Origin: an uncultured Alphaproteobacteria bacterium
Lineage (GTDB): Bacteria; Pseudomonadota; Alphaproteobacteria; Rhizobiales; Ancalomicrobiaceae
NCBI GenBank assembly: GCA_937919435.1
Contig: CALFRR010000211.1
Span: forward strand, 1 to 40,177
Length of the DNA stretch: 40,177 nucleotides
Direction: 5' to 3'
Translations under genes and position numbers: made by a program
The notes under the pieces: model-generated
What the model saw: the letters and a program-made list of their open reading frames with translations, nothing else
Database searches by the model: none
What the model was told of the DNA's origin: nothing
In this document: one piece after another, positions 1-8,062 of the stretch
How the letters are laid out: each line of letters begins with the position of its first letter
How positions within the stretch are numbered: position 1 is the first letter of the stretch

Positions 1-43
1 TCGGTGAATCACGCAACCTCGCCGAGCGCAACGGCCTTTTGGG

Positions 44-1282
44 TCAGGCTCTCAGCATGTGGAACGCCTGACCGAGCAGCGAGGCGAAGCCGATCTCGAA
101 CGGCGAGAAGCCGTAGAGCTTGCCCGCCTGCACCAGCACCGGCAGAACCCCGTAGAAGAAGGCGTCGTTCGACAGGAAGAAGCCACCGGGCGCCGAGATC
201 AGGATGACGATCAGCCCCCAGAACCGGCCCATCGACTGCGGCACCACCGAGACCAGACTGCCGGCCATGGCGTCGGACATGCCCGAGTTGGTGAACAGCC
301 CCATGAAGACACCGGCGCCGATGACCATGATGACCGTGGTCAGCACCTCCGAGGAGTTGGCGAAGATGCGGTCCTTCTGCTCCTTCAGCGAGGCGTAGTT
401 GATCACCAGCGCCAGCACGGTGCCGACGATGAAGATGAACACCGGGTCGAAGGTGCCCTCGATCAGCAGGAACAGCGCCGCCGCGGTCAGGAAGGCGTTG
501 ATCGGCGCACGCTTCGGACGCTTCAGGGCAGCGTCCTCGTCGGCGGTGTCGGCGAAGATCTGGGCGATGTCGGCGTCGGAGAGATGCTGGATGCCGAGCC
601 GCCGGCGTTCGGCGAGACCGAGCCACCACGCTCCCGCCGTGACGAACAGGCTCGCCAGAACCATCCCCGGCAGCAGGGCGTTGAGCAGCTTCTGGACGTC
701 GATGCCTTCGATCACCGCGATCACTCGGGCGGTCGGGCCGCTCCACGGCAGGAGATTGAGGATGGTGTTCTGCAGGATCAGCAGCACGCCGAGATGCATC
801 ATCTTCAGCCGGAGCTTCTGATAGACCGGAATCAGCGCCGAGCAGCAGATCAGCGTGGTGGTGGTGCCGTCGCCCGACATCGACACGACCGTCGCCAGAA
901 CGCTGGTGGCCACCAGGACCTTGAGCGGATCGCCCTTGGCCAGCTGGATCACCCGGCGGGTCAGCGGGTCGAACAGACCGACGTTGAGCATCAGGCAGAA
1001 GAACATGATCGCGAAGAACAGCATGAACGCCGTTCCCGAGGTCTTGGTCAGGCCGGCCTTGACCCAGATGCCGAGCACCCTGAGTTGGTCCCAGACGGTC
1101 AGTACGTCGGCCGACAGCTTCAGCGTCTTGGCCGTGGGCGCCTGATAGAGACCGAGAAGCGCACCGACGATCGCGAACAGGATCGGGATCAGAACGATCG
1201 CCACGAACGGATGCAGCTTCTTGGCGAGGATGAGCGACATGAAGACGATCACCGTCGCCCATGCCAGTAGCGTGATCAGCAT
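44..1282 (-). CDS. CitMHS-family citrate/carboxylate:cation symporter, C-terminally short
   Basis: This is an inner-membrane secondary carrier of the CitMHS type, whose members import citrate complexed with divalent metal, usually with protons. The 412-residue product is almost wholly hydrophobic helices. It opens with a short helix followed by the LAKKLHPFVAIVLIPI stretch and contains the family's MSGDGTTTTL loop, an NxxPWSGPT segment, and an APGGFFLSNDAFFYGVLPVL block near the end. The ATG at 1282 is preceded by GGAGGAAATC, a strong ribosome site. The protein stops right after the conserved GQxxHML segment, where family members normally continue through another helix of roughly 40-50 residues. 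None of the three frames below position 44 supplies that helix. It lies 65 bp downstream of the SAF-domain oxidoreductase on the same strand, so both are probably one transcript controlled by the divergent LysR protein. The real substrate is unknown; a sugar acid or other carboxylate is possible. Confidence 0.88.
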   Translation of the reverse strand: MLITLLAWATVIVFMSLILAKKLHPFVAIVLIPILFAIVGALLGLYQAPTAKTLKLSADVLTVWDQLRVLGIWVKAGLTKTSGTAFMLFFAIMFFCLMLNVGLFDPLTRRVIQLAKGDPLKVLVATSVLATVVSMSGDGTTTTLICCSALIPVYQKLRLKMMHLGVLLILQNTILNLLPWSGPTARVIAVIEGIDVQKLLNALLPGMVLASLFVTAGAWWLGLAERRRLGIQHLSDADIAQIFADTADEDAALKRPKRAPINAFLTAAALFLLIEGTFDPVFIFIVGTVLALVINYASLKEQKDRIFANSSEVLTTVIMVIGAGVFMGLFTNSGMSDAMAGSLVSVVPQSMGRFWGLIVILISAPGGFFLSNDAFFYGVLPVLVQAGKLYGFSPFEIGFASLLGQAFHMLRA

Positions 1283-1347
1283 GATTTCCTCCCGGACTGT
1301 TCTCGTGTGCCGGTTTTCGTTGTCGTTGTCGTCGTGGGGCGGCCGGA

Positions 1348-2763
1348 TCAGGCGAGGAAGGTCGCGTCCTGGCGGCGCCGCAGCGACCACAGGAGCGAGC
1401 CCTCGGGTTCTTCGACCATGTCGTAGGTGACGGTGGTGCCGGCGGGGATCGCGACCCTGGCACGGTTGCCGTTGAGGAGATGAGCGGCGGCGACGTTGCC
1501 CGGCGCGATCGGCGCCGCCGGGACGATCCGGGCGGTGGTCATCGGGCTGTGGTCGTTGCCGAACACCTCGCCGGCGGCGATGTCGCGGGCGGCGACCCGG
1601 GCGAGATCGAAGCGCGGCCTGAAATCGTCCGAAGCGGTGTCGAGGCCGAGCAGACCGGCGACCAGGAGCGAGGTGGAGGTCTCGACGCCGCACAGGTGAT
1701 AGGGCCGGTAGATCACCGCGGCGGTGTCGTCGTGGTTGGCGATCTGACCCTTGGTGGTCAGCACGTGATTGGAATAGGCGTTGTCGCAGCGCACCACCAG
1801 GAAGACGCCACCACCGAGCCCGGCCTCGTCGGGGGCACGCAGGCAGGTGGCGAGATCGACCACGCCGGGCCGCTCGAACAGACCACCGTCGGCGGTGGTC
1901 GCATAGGCGATCGGGATCTCGGTGATCCTGAGCGGCGCGTGGATCAGAGTGTCGACCGCCGGCGCCAGGCCGGTGTAGTTCGCCGCCACCGTCATCTCGC
2001 AGAGATCGTAGGATCCCGGCTGCGGCAGCTTCGCCAAGATCCGGCGGCGCTCGGCGACATACTCTGCCGCCCCGCCGGCCGGGATCTTGCCGAGATAGAC
2101 CCGGTCCTCCGGAGCGACCGTGACCGTCTCGACGTAGGGGGCGTGGATCTTCTTGTCGGTCTTGATGGTGACGGTGCCCGCCTCGGCGTCCCAGATGAAC
2201 TCGCCGTCGGTTGCCTTGCCGCCGGAGAGGACGGTCAGTCCGATCGACTTCGCCCATTCGTGGAGCCCGATCAGCAGGCCGTGCTGGTCACCGTCGACCG
2301 GCGTGTAGACCACCCCCGCCTCGGTGGCGATTCTCTTCAGGATCGGACCGACGCAGGCGTCGCTGTCCTTGGTGATCATCGCGACGTGTTTCTTGTTCTC
2401 GATCGCGTCGAGGGCGTAGGCGGCGCTCGCCTCGGGAATGCCGGTGCTCTCGGCGACGACGTCGACCGCGGCGATCCGCGCGACGATCTCGCAGCGGTCG
2501 GTGTAGACCCGGCGGCCGGCGGTGATCGCCGTCTCGGCCTCGGCGACGTTGCCCGCGAAGGCGATGTCGGCCTCGGCGAACCCCGCCTTGACCAGGGCGC
2601 CGCGCGCAGCCTCGACCGCGATGTCGGCGACCACCACCACCTCCATCAGCGGGGTGTGTGGATCCTGAGTGACGATCGCCGTCCCGTAGTTTCCGGCACC
2701 GATGACCCCGACCCGGACGCGATCCCGTCGAGCGAATTTCTTGTAGAGGTGGTGGTAGATCAT
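1348..2763 (-). CDS. NAD-dependent oxidoreductase with C-terminal SAF domain (COG4091 type)
   Basis: The 471-residue protein has an N-terminal Rossmann fold, with the dinucleotide motif VGVIGAGNYGTA around residues 18-30. A central homoserine-dehydrogenase-like part contains the ESTG and NKKHVAMITKDSD segments. A C-terminal SAF-type segment follows at about residues 375-450, with ARDIAAGEVFG and IPAGTTVTYDM. COG4091-type proteins are annotated as predicted homoserine dehydrogenases, but most sit in sugar-acid or other catabolic operons and their reactions vary. The start at 2763 (MIYHHLYKKF) follows GAGAGGGAACCTC; an in-frame start at 2796 would add 11 residues. It is the first gene of a two-gene unit with the CitMHS carrier, so it probably oxidises the imported compound or a derivative. 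That role is inferred from position only. Confidence 0.82.
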   Translation of the reverse strand: MIYHHLYKKFARRDRVRVGVIGAGNYGTAIVTQDPHTPLMEVVVVADIAVEAARGALVKAGFAEADIAFAGNVAEAETAITAGRRVYTDRCEIVARIAAVDVVAESTGIPEASAAYALDAIENKKHVAMITKDSDACVGPILKRIATEAGVVYTPVDGDQHGLLIGLHEWAKSIGLTVLSGGKATDGEFIWDAEAGTVTIKTDKKIHAPYVETVTVAPEDRVYLGKIPAGGAAEYVAERRRILAKLPQPGSYDLCEMTVAANYTGLAPAVDTLIHAPLRITEIPIAYATTADGGLFERPGVVDLATCLRAPDEAGLGGGVFLVVRCDNAYSNHVLTTKGQIANHDDTAAVIYRPYHLCGVETSTSLLVAGLLGLDTASDDFRPRFDLARVAARDIAAGEVFGNDHSPMTTARIVPAAPIAPGNVAAAHLLNGNRARVAIPAGTTVTYDMVEEPEGSLLWSLRRRQDATFLA

Positions 2764-2984
2764 GAGGTTCCCTCTCGTGGACGCACGTCTTCGCACGGTC
2801 CCGCGGGCGGAACTGCGTGAAAGAGCGGATGATGTCTGGATGACCGACGGCGACTCCCTCGGCGGGAGCCGAGACGGCGGCCCGCTTTTGGATCCGCACT
2901 TGTTCGGCCGGCGGACCCGTTTGTTTGACCGGAAGATACGAGACCTTGTCGTGGCTGTAAAATTGTGATCCTCTATGGCGGTCC

Positions 2985-2999
2985 ATTCAAAATTTGAAT
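2985..2999. promoter_or_regulatory. Palindromic LysR-type operator
   Basis: ATTCAAA-A-TTTGAAT is a perfect 7-bp inverted repeat with a one-base centre and fits the LysR-family T-N11-A box (T at 2986, A at 2998). It lies between the divergent oxidoreductase (start 2763) and the LysR gene (ATG 3045). This is where an autoregulatory site that also controls the divergent operon is expected. It overlaps the TTG at 2994 that would be an upstream start for the regulator, which favours the ATG at 3045. Binding is inferred from form and position. Confidence 0.55.
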
Positions 3000-3044
3000 G
3001 ACCGCCCTCGGATCGTCGGTGGCGCGTCGGACGGGACGTTTCCG

Positions 3045-3953
3045 ATGGACGAGAGCGACTGGAAGATCCTGGTCGAGCTGAAGCGCTGCGGAACCATCAC
3101 CCGGACCGCCGAACGGCTGAACATGAGCCAGCCGAACCTCTCCAAGAAGCTGCAGGCGATCGAGCACGAACTCGGGGTCGGCGTGGTTCTGCGCACCACC
3201 AAAGGAGTGTCGTTCACGCCCGAAGGCGACTATCTGGCGCGCGAGGCGGCGGAGGTGCTCGCCCGCTTCGGTGAAATCCGCCACAGCCTCCTGAAGATCG
3301 GTGACGGCCGGGCCGGAACGATCAAGATCGGCATGACCAACGCCTTCGCCCGCTACACGCTGCCGTCGTGGCTGAAGCACTACAAGACGATCTTCCCGGA
3401 CGTCGATTTCGACGTCGCCACCGACGTCAGTTCGCGGATCGTCGAGCGGCTCGTCGCCGACGAGATCCACGTCGGCTTCATCCGCGGCGATCTGGACGGT
3501 GACTTCGAGCGGACGCTGATCGGCGCGGACCGGGCTCATCTGGTCAATCGCGACCCGATCGAACTCGCCGACCTGCCGAAGACGCCGCAGATCACCTATC
3601 TGAGCGACCCCTGGGCGGTGAAGCTGCTCGACGGCTGGTGGCACGCGCATTTCTCCCGGCCGCCGCTCGTCGGCATGCGCGCCAATCACGGTGAGACCTG
3701 CCTGGAGATGGTCGCCAACGGCCTCGGTTACGGCATCTTCCTGTCGCCGCACTTCCTCGAACGGTCGACCGAACTCTTCCGTCGACCACTCGCCTATCCG
3801 GACGGGCGCCCGTTCGGGCGCAATTCCTGGATGATCTCGACCCCGGCCTTCGCCGGTCTGCCACTGGTCGCCAACTTCATCGACTACGTGCGCGGCGAGA
3901 TCGAGCAGACCGGCCGACGCCTCTCGCCGCTGCCGGGACCGTCGCGGTTCTGA
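3045..3953 (+). CDS. LysR-family transcriptional regulator
   Basis: The 302-residue protein starts with the winged helix-turn-helix typical of LysR proteins (residues 4-60: GTITRTAERLNMSQPNLSKK as recognition region). A linker helix and a periplasmic-binding-protein-like effector domain follow (about residues 85-295). Family members bind a small effector and activate a divergent operon while repressing their own gene. The ATG at 3045 is chosen because it places the HTH at the usual distance from the N terminus; a TTG at 2994 would add 17 residues that overlap the palindrome at 2985-2999. The neighbouring CitMHS/SAF-oxidoreductase genes are the obvious target, and the effector is probably their substrate. 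Confidence 0.9.
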   Translation: MDESDWKILVELKRCGTITRTAERLNMSQPNLSKKLQAIEHELGVGVVLRTTKGVSFTPEGDYLAREAAEVLARFGEIRHSLLKIGDGRAGTIKIGMTNAFARYTLPSWLKHYKTIFPDVDFDVATDVSSRIVERLVADEIHVGFIRGDLDGDFERTLIGADRAHLVNRDPIELADLPKTPQITYLSDPWAVKLLDGWWHAHFSRPPLVGMRANHGETCLEMVANGLGYGIFLSPHFLERSTELFRRPLAYPDGRPFGRNSWMISTPAFAGLPLVANFIDYVRGEIEQTGRRLSPLPGPSRF

Positions 3954-3995
3954 CCGCCGACCCGCCCGGTGGCGCGAGTGACGTTGCCCCGAGTT

Positions 3996-4229
3996 TTATC
4001 CGGATTCTGAATTTGCTCCGTCGGTTGGGATTGGCCTTGGGGGCGGGGTTGGCGTCGGGAGACGGCGCGAAGCTGATCGGGTTGCGCAGCGCCGTCTCAC
4101 GCGAAAAGGTGCGGGCGAACTCGGCCGGGGTCTCCGACCGAGCCCTGAATGTGGTTGGGCGTCGTTGTAGTCGGCACGCCAGCGACCGAGCAGCACGCGA
4201 GCCAGGGCGATCGTGGCGTCGGCGTATCC
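3996..4229 (-). pseudogene. IS3-family transposase C-terminal remnant, frameshifted
   Basis: On the minus strand one frame encodes ALARVLLGRWRADYNDAQPH then SGLG, which matches the end of the IS3-type integrase core (WRxDYNxxRPHSxLG). The continuation expected in this family, ETPAEFARTF followed by SRETALRN, is found in a different frame from about 4130 down. A frameshift has therefore split the coding sequence. The first frame ends at 3996 (…TDGANSESG). No DDE core, orfA or second terminal repeat is present, so only the last 70 or so codons of the element survive. It abuts the stop codon of the GGDEF-EAL gene at 4230 and lies 3' of the LysR gene, marking an old insertion in a decayed region. 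Confidence 0.72.
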
Positions 4230-5984
4230 TCAAGAAACCCGCCGTTCTCTCCGACGCATTCCGCTGTTTCCCTGCTCGGCGGAGCCGACGAGATCGCCAT
4301 ATTCGTTGATCGGCCGGGGGCGTCCGATGAGGAATCCCGGAATTTCGTCGCAATGTTCCGACGACAGAAACGCCCGCAGGTCCTCGGTTTCGACGTCCGC
4401 GGCGATGACCGGCAGATCGAGAACGCGGCACAGGCCGATGACGGCTCGCACAATCGCGGTGGATTGCTCGTTCTCGCCGAGGCTCGAGACGAATGTTCGA
4501 ACGATCTTGATTTTGTCGAAGGGGAAGGCCTGGAGGTCGGAGGGCGACGAATAGCCGGTCCCGAAGCCGTTCATCGCGATCTTGATTCCCATCGCCTTCA
4601 GCCGGCGCAGTAGGCCGATCGTCCTGGAAAAATCGTTGACGAGAACCCCCTCGGTGATCTCGAGCTCGAGACGCTTCAGGCCGAGGCCGGTTTCGAAGAG
4701 GATCTGCTGAACCAGGCTCGGCAGGTCGCCGTGGCGGAACTGCACCGGCGACAGGTTGACCGCGACGATCAGAGGGGTCGACCACGACGCGGCGGTTCGG
4801 CAGGCCTCTCGCAACACCCACTCCGAGATGTCGATGATCGTTCCTCCCTCTTCGGCGAGAGGTATGAAGATGGAGGGAGGCACCAGGCCGAGGGTCGGAT
4901 GGGCCCAACGCAGCAACGCCTCCAAGCCGACGACGTCGCCGCCGAGACGGGCCTGCGGTTGGAACCAGAGCGCGAGTTCCTTTCGCTCGAGCGCGCCGGC
5001 CAAATCGCTCTGAAGAGCGCGGCGATCGCGCAAGGTCTTGTCCATCTCTGCCTCGAAGAAGCGGATCGTGTCGCGCCCCTCCGCTTTCGAACGATAGAGA
5101 GCCGCGTCGGCATTCGACAGCAACGCGGCCGCGTCGTGTCCGTCGACCGGGTAGATCGCCACGCCGATGCTCAGGCCCGCCCGCACGCGGACGCCGCCGA
5201 GCACGATTTCCTCGGCCATCGCCGTGCGGAGCCGCCGAGCGAGCTCCTCGGCGGAGGTCGGTTGCGGTGTGGCGCGGTAGACGATCATGAACTCGTCGCC
5301 GTCCAGGCGCGCCACGAACGCGTCGGGCGCCGTCCGTCGCAGGCGGTCGGCGACCTCATGCAACAACCGATCTCCGGCCGGATGCCCGTAGACGTCGTTG
5401 ATGCACTTGAAGCGGTCGAGATCGATGCTGAAGACGGCGAAGCGCCGATCGCCCTGTCGTGTCTCTCCGATGCACTGCTCGAGATGCGCCGAGAACGCGG
5501 CTCGGTTGGGCCGGCCGGTCAACGAGTCGTGGTGGAAGAGAAAGGCAACCCGGTCTTCGGCCAGGCGCTTTTCGGTGATGTCCTCGGCGACACCGAGAAG
5601 GAACCGAGTATCGCCGCTCTCGTCACGAACGACCAGACGACTGACCGACAGGATGCGCTTTCCGGCATGGGGTGTATCAGGCGTTTCCGGATCGGCGATC
5701 TGGTCTCGATCGCCTCGGAGCAACGCATTCTCCGACGACGCCGTCGACGAAGCGATCGCCGCATCGAAGATGTCCTGGTCTCTGCGTCCGAGAATCTCTT
5801 CCCTGGGAGGCCCGAACAGGGTTTCTCGTGCTCGGTTGAGCAGGACATACCGACGGTCTCTCGGCTCCTTCACGAAGAGCGTGGTCGGCACGTTCTCGAT
5901 GATGGCATCGAGGAACTCACGGGTTGTGGCGAGGTCGGTGATCCGATGCCGCGATGGTGGCGAGTTCTGCGCTCTCGTAGGCAT
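4230..5984 (-). CDS. PAS-GGDEF-EAL protein with degenerate catalytic residues; probably N-terminally truncated
   Basis: Domains from the ATG at 5984: PAS (about 22-135, TREFLDAIIENVPTTLFVKE), GGDEF (about 150-310) and EAL (about 325-560), totalling 584 residues. Intact proteins of this kind make and break cyclic di-GMP. Here the GGDEF signature reads DGDEF (228-232). The EAL side keeps EAL (355-357), N410 and E442, but the metal-binding DDFG pair is NGFG (472-473), IKID is IKIV (V495), the AEGVE glutamate is alanine (529) and the late glutamine is proline (549). Phosphodiesterase activity is therefore unlikely. No ribosome site precedes 5984, and the reading frame begins abruptly beside a truncated integrase, so the 5' end has probably been lost. 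It may be a pseudogene or a remnant c-di-GMP sensor. Confidence 0.7.
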   Translation of the reverse strand: MPTRAQNSPPSRHRITDLATTREFLDAIIENVPTTLFVKEPRDRRYVLLNRARETLFGPPREEILGRRDQDIFDAAIASSTASSENALLRGDRDQIADPETPDTPHAGKRILSVSRLVVRDESGDTRFLLGVAEDITEKRLAEDRVAFLFHHDSLTGRPNRAAFSAHLEQCIGETRQGDRRFAVFSIDLDRFKCINDVYGHPAGDRLLHEVADRLRRTAPDAFVARLDGDEFMIVYRATPQPTSAEELARRLRTAMAEEIVLGGVRVRAGLSIGVAIYPVDGHDAAALLSNADAALYRSKAEGRDTIRFFEAEMDKTLRDRRALQSDLAGALERKELALWFQPQARLGGDVVGLEALLRWAHPTLGLVPPSIFIPLAEEGGTIIDISEWVLREACRTAASWSTPLIVAVNLSPVQFRHGDLPSLVQQILFETGLGLKRLELEITEGVLVNDFSRTIGLLRRLKAMGIKIAMNGFGTGYSSPSDLQAFPFDKIKIVRTFVSSLGENEQSTAIVRAVIGLCRVLDLPVIAADVETEDLRAFLSSEHCDEIPGFLIGRPRPINEYGDLVGSAEQGNSGMRRRERRVS

Positions 5985-6285
5985 CGAACGGTGCGTCGGT
6001 CGCCTGCTTCTCGAGATGGAAGACGTCGGCTCGAATGAGGTGCGTGAGATCGCTTTCGGCGAGTTCCTCGACGGACTCCGTGCGTAGGAATGCCTCTGCT
6101 TCGGCGAACCGGCGATCGGCCTCGTGGCGCTCGATGCGCGCGAGCCTCGCCGCCTCCGCGTGCGAAACTGCGCCGAGCGACCCGACGATCTCGCCCTTGC
6201 CGATGGTCTTGCGCAGCTTGTCGGGGACGCGAACGCGAAACTGCCAGACGTTTCCACGCCGAGAAAGTCCGGGCACTCTGGCCAT
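5917..6285 (-). pseudogene. Truncated tyrosine integrase (DUF6538-type N terminus)
   Basis: The 122-residue product from the ATG at 6285 begins MARVPGLSRRGNVWQFRVRV, then DKLRKTIGKGEIVGSLG and a helical SHAEAARLARIERHEADRRF. This is the N-terminal DUF6538-type arm of site-specific tyrosine recombinases. The catalytic domain with its R-H-R-Y residues is absent: the frame stops at 5917 and overlaps the start of the PAS-GGDEF-EAL frame. It lies about 100 bp after the 3' end of tRNA-Ser on the same strand, the standard position of the integrase of an element inserted in a tRNA gene. It is therefore best read as the attachment-side remnant of a deleted integrative element. Confidence 0.75.
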
Positions 6286-6384
6286 CTGCTCGTCGTCTCG
6301 TGGAGCGCCGTTGTGTAGCAGAGCCGCTTCGTAACCCTTTGATTTTCCGGGCTTCCTAACCATTTCAATGAGATGGAAGGAGAA

Positions 6385-6474
<90 letters not shown>

Positions 6475-7057
6475 GCGAGATATCGCTCCAGGTCGAACGA
6501 GCGAGCGACCCTATATACGGCACCTCCGGAGGTGACAAGTCCCACCCGCACATTCTCGAGAATTATCCCGGGCTTGTTCCAGTCCGCTCCACCGACGCCG
6601 GTTTCTCCTGCCGGTCGCTCTCCTGCCGCTCCGCCGCTCCGCCGCTCCGGCGTTCCCCCGCTCCGCTCGCCGATCGGCGCCGCGGCGCGCCGGTCCCGCC
6701 CTCTCCGAGTGACCGGATCCCGGCCGCGCGACGCGTGCTCGTCGCCCGGCTTCCGGCGTTCGACCCGGTCCCGCGCCGCCCGGCTGCGGTCGCCGGCACG
6801 ACGTCGCATCGGACCCGCGTAAGGAGGGCGCCGGGAGGGCCGTCTCGCATCCGCGGCGGCGAAAACGCGCGACGTCACCGGGATCGGGGGCATTTCGGGC
6901 GCGCCCGCGGCCTCTGCGCGCCCGGGAACGCGGTCTTTCGGCGAAACCGGGCGTCGAGGAGCGTGCATCACCGTTGCGTCGGGCCGACGACCGGGCCAAG
7001 ATCGCCTCCCGCTCCGCGCCGCGTCGCGCCGTCGAGCGGCAGTCTGGAGCGGTCCCC
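6475..7057. other. Intergenic spacer with tRNA promoter region; no gene seen
   Basis: No reading frame here has credible protein character; frames across it translate into Arg/Pro/Ala/Gly low-complexity sequence. On the minus strand TTGTCA, 17 bases and TATAGG lie just upstream of tRNA-Ser and could be its promoter. A perfect 14-bp palindrome CACCTCCGGAGGTG (6521-6534) sits in that spacer. A short run of gctccgcc units occurs near 6632-6655. The last part is the leader of the aldolase gene. Confidence 0.5.
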
Positions 7058-8062
7058 ATGAAGAGCCTCGACGACAAACTCGCCCGGATCCGGTCCGGCG
7101 CCTTCACTCCCGCCGATTTCGTCATCGCCGACGCCAAGGACGGCGAAATGGGCTTCGGCACCACCGCTCCCGGTCCCCGCCGCGCTCAGGACGGCACGCC
7201 CTTCGGCCTCGCCGGCAAGGCCGCCTATCTCGACGCGATGCGCGACATGACCCGGTCGAACCTCGTCGACATCATGCTGACCTCGGCTTCGGCCGGCGAG
7301 ACGCTGGCCGGCGAAGGCCTGTTCGCCGAGAGCCCGGTCACCCTGGCGGTCCGCCTCAACGACACCACCGACATCTGGAACATGCGCGGCTCGTCCTACA
7401 CGACCGTCGCCTCGCGCCCGTTCCGCTCCGCCCGCATCGACCGGGTCCGCCCCTTCGCCGATCTCGGCCTCTATTCGGTGACCTTCTCCGACGACGTCGA
7501 GCGCGATCTCGCCTCGCTCGAGGCCTATGCCGCCTTCCGCGACGAGGCGTCCGCCGCCGGCATGCGCCACTTCCTCGAGGTGTTCAATCCGAGCCCGACC
7601 CTCGGCATCGGCGTGCCCGACGAGGAGATGGGGGCCTACGTCAACGACTGCATCACCCGGGCGCTCGGCGGCGTGGTCTCGGCCGACCGGCCGCTGTTCC
7701 TCAAGATCGTCTACAACGGCGCCGCCGCGATGGAGGAACTCGCCGCCTTCGATCCCGGCAACCTCGTCGTCGGCATCCTCGGCGGCGGCCGCGGCACCAC
7801 CCGCGACACCTTCGAGCTGATCGCCCAGGCCGCCCGCCACGGCGCCCGCGTCGCGCTGTTCGGCCGCAAGATCAACTTCGCCGAGGCGCCGGTCGAGCTG
7901 GTGCGGCTGATGCGGGCGGTGGTCGAACACCAACTCACCCCGGCCGAGGCGGTACGCGCTTATCACGACGAGCTGACCCGCCGGCACCTCCGGCCCGATC
8001 GCGAGCTCGCCGCCGACCTCGTCACCACCGACCCGCTGCTCAAGGCCGAAGCCCTGCCATGA
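7058..8062 (+). CDS. DeoC/LacD-like TIM-barrel aldolase, substrate unknown
   Basis: The 334-residue protein looks like a (beta/alpha)8 class I aldolase. LFLKIVYNG holds a candidate Schiff-base lysine (K216), and GILGGGRGTTRDTFELIAQA is a late glycine-rich loop like the phosphate-binding loop of LacD/FbaB aldolases. ALFGRKINFAEAP follows, and I recall similar proteins annotated simply as hypothetical or aldolase. The ATG at 7058 follows TGGAG. Its stop overlaps the start of the PfkB kinase by ATGA, so the two are translated together. A kinase-plus-aldolase pair normally phosphorylates a sugar or sugar acid and then cleaves it. Neither the sugar nor a transporter is indicated in the window. Family assignment rests on motif pattern, not on a search. 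Confidence 0.65.
   Translation: MKSLDDKLARIRSGAFTPADFVIADAKDGEMGFGTTAPGPRRAQDGTPFGLAGKAAYLDAMRDMTRSNLVDIMLTSASAGETLAGEGLFAESPVTLAVRLNDTTDIWNMRGSSYTTVASRPFRSARIDRVRPFADLGLYSVTFSDDVERDLASLEAYAAFRDEASAAGMRHFLEVFNPSPTLGIGVPDEEMGAYVNDCITRALGGVVSADRPLFLKIVYNGAAAMEELAAFDPGNLVVGILGGGRGTTRDTFELIAQAARHGARVALFGRKINFAEAPVELVRLMRAVVEHQLTPAEAVRAYHDELTRRHLRPDRELAADLVTTDPLLKAEALP

Noticed and set aside
1283..2257. Fusion of the CitMHS protein to upstream in-frame sequence
   Set aside because: The extension lies antisense-like within the oxidoreductase gene in another frame; the ATG at 1282 has a strong ribosome site.
6632..6660. Tandem gctccgcc units as a possible repeat array or CRISPR
   Set aside because: Only a few short units without spacers; ordinary GC-rich low complexity.
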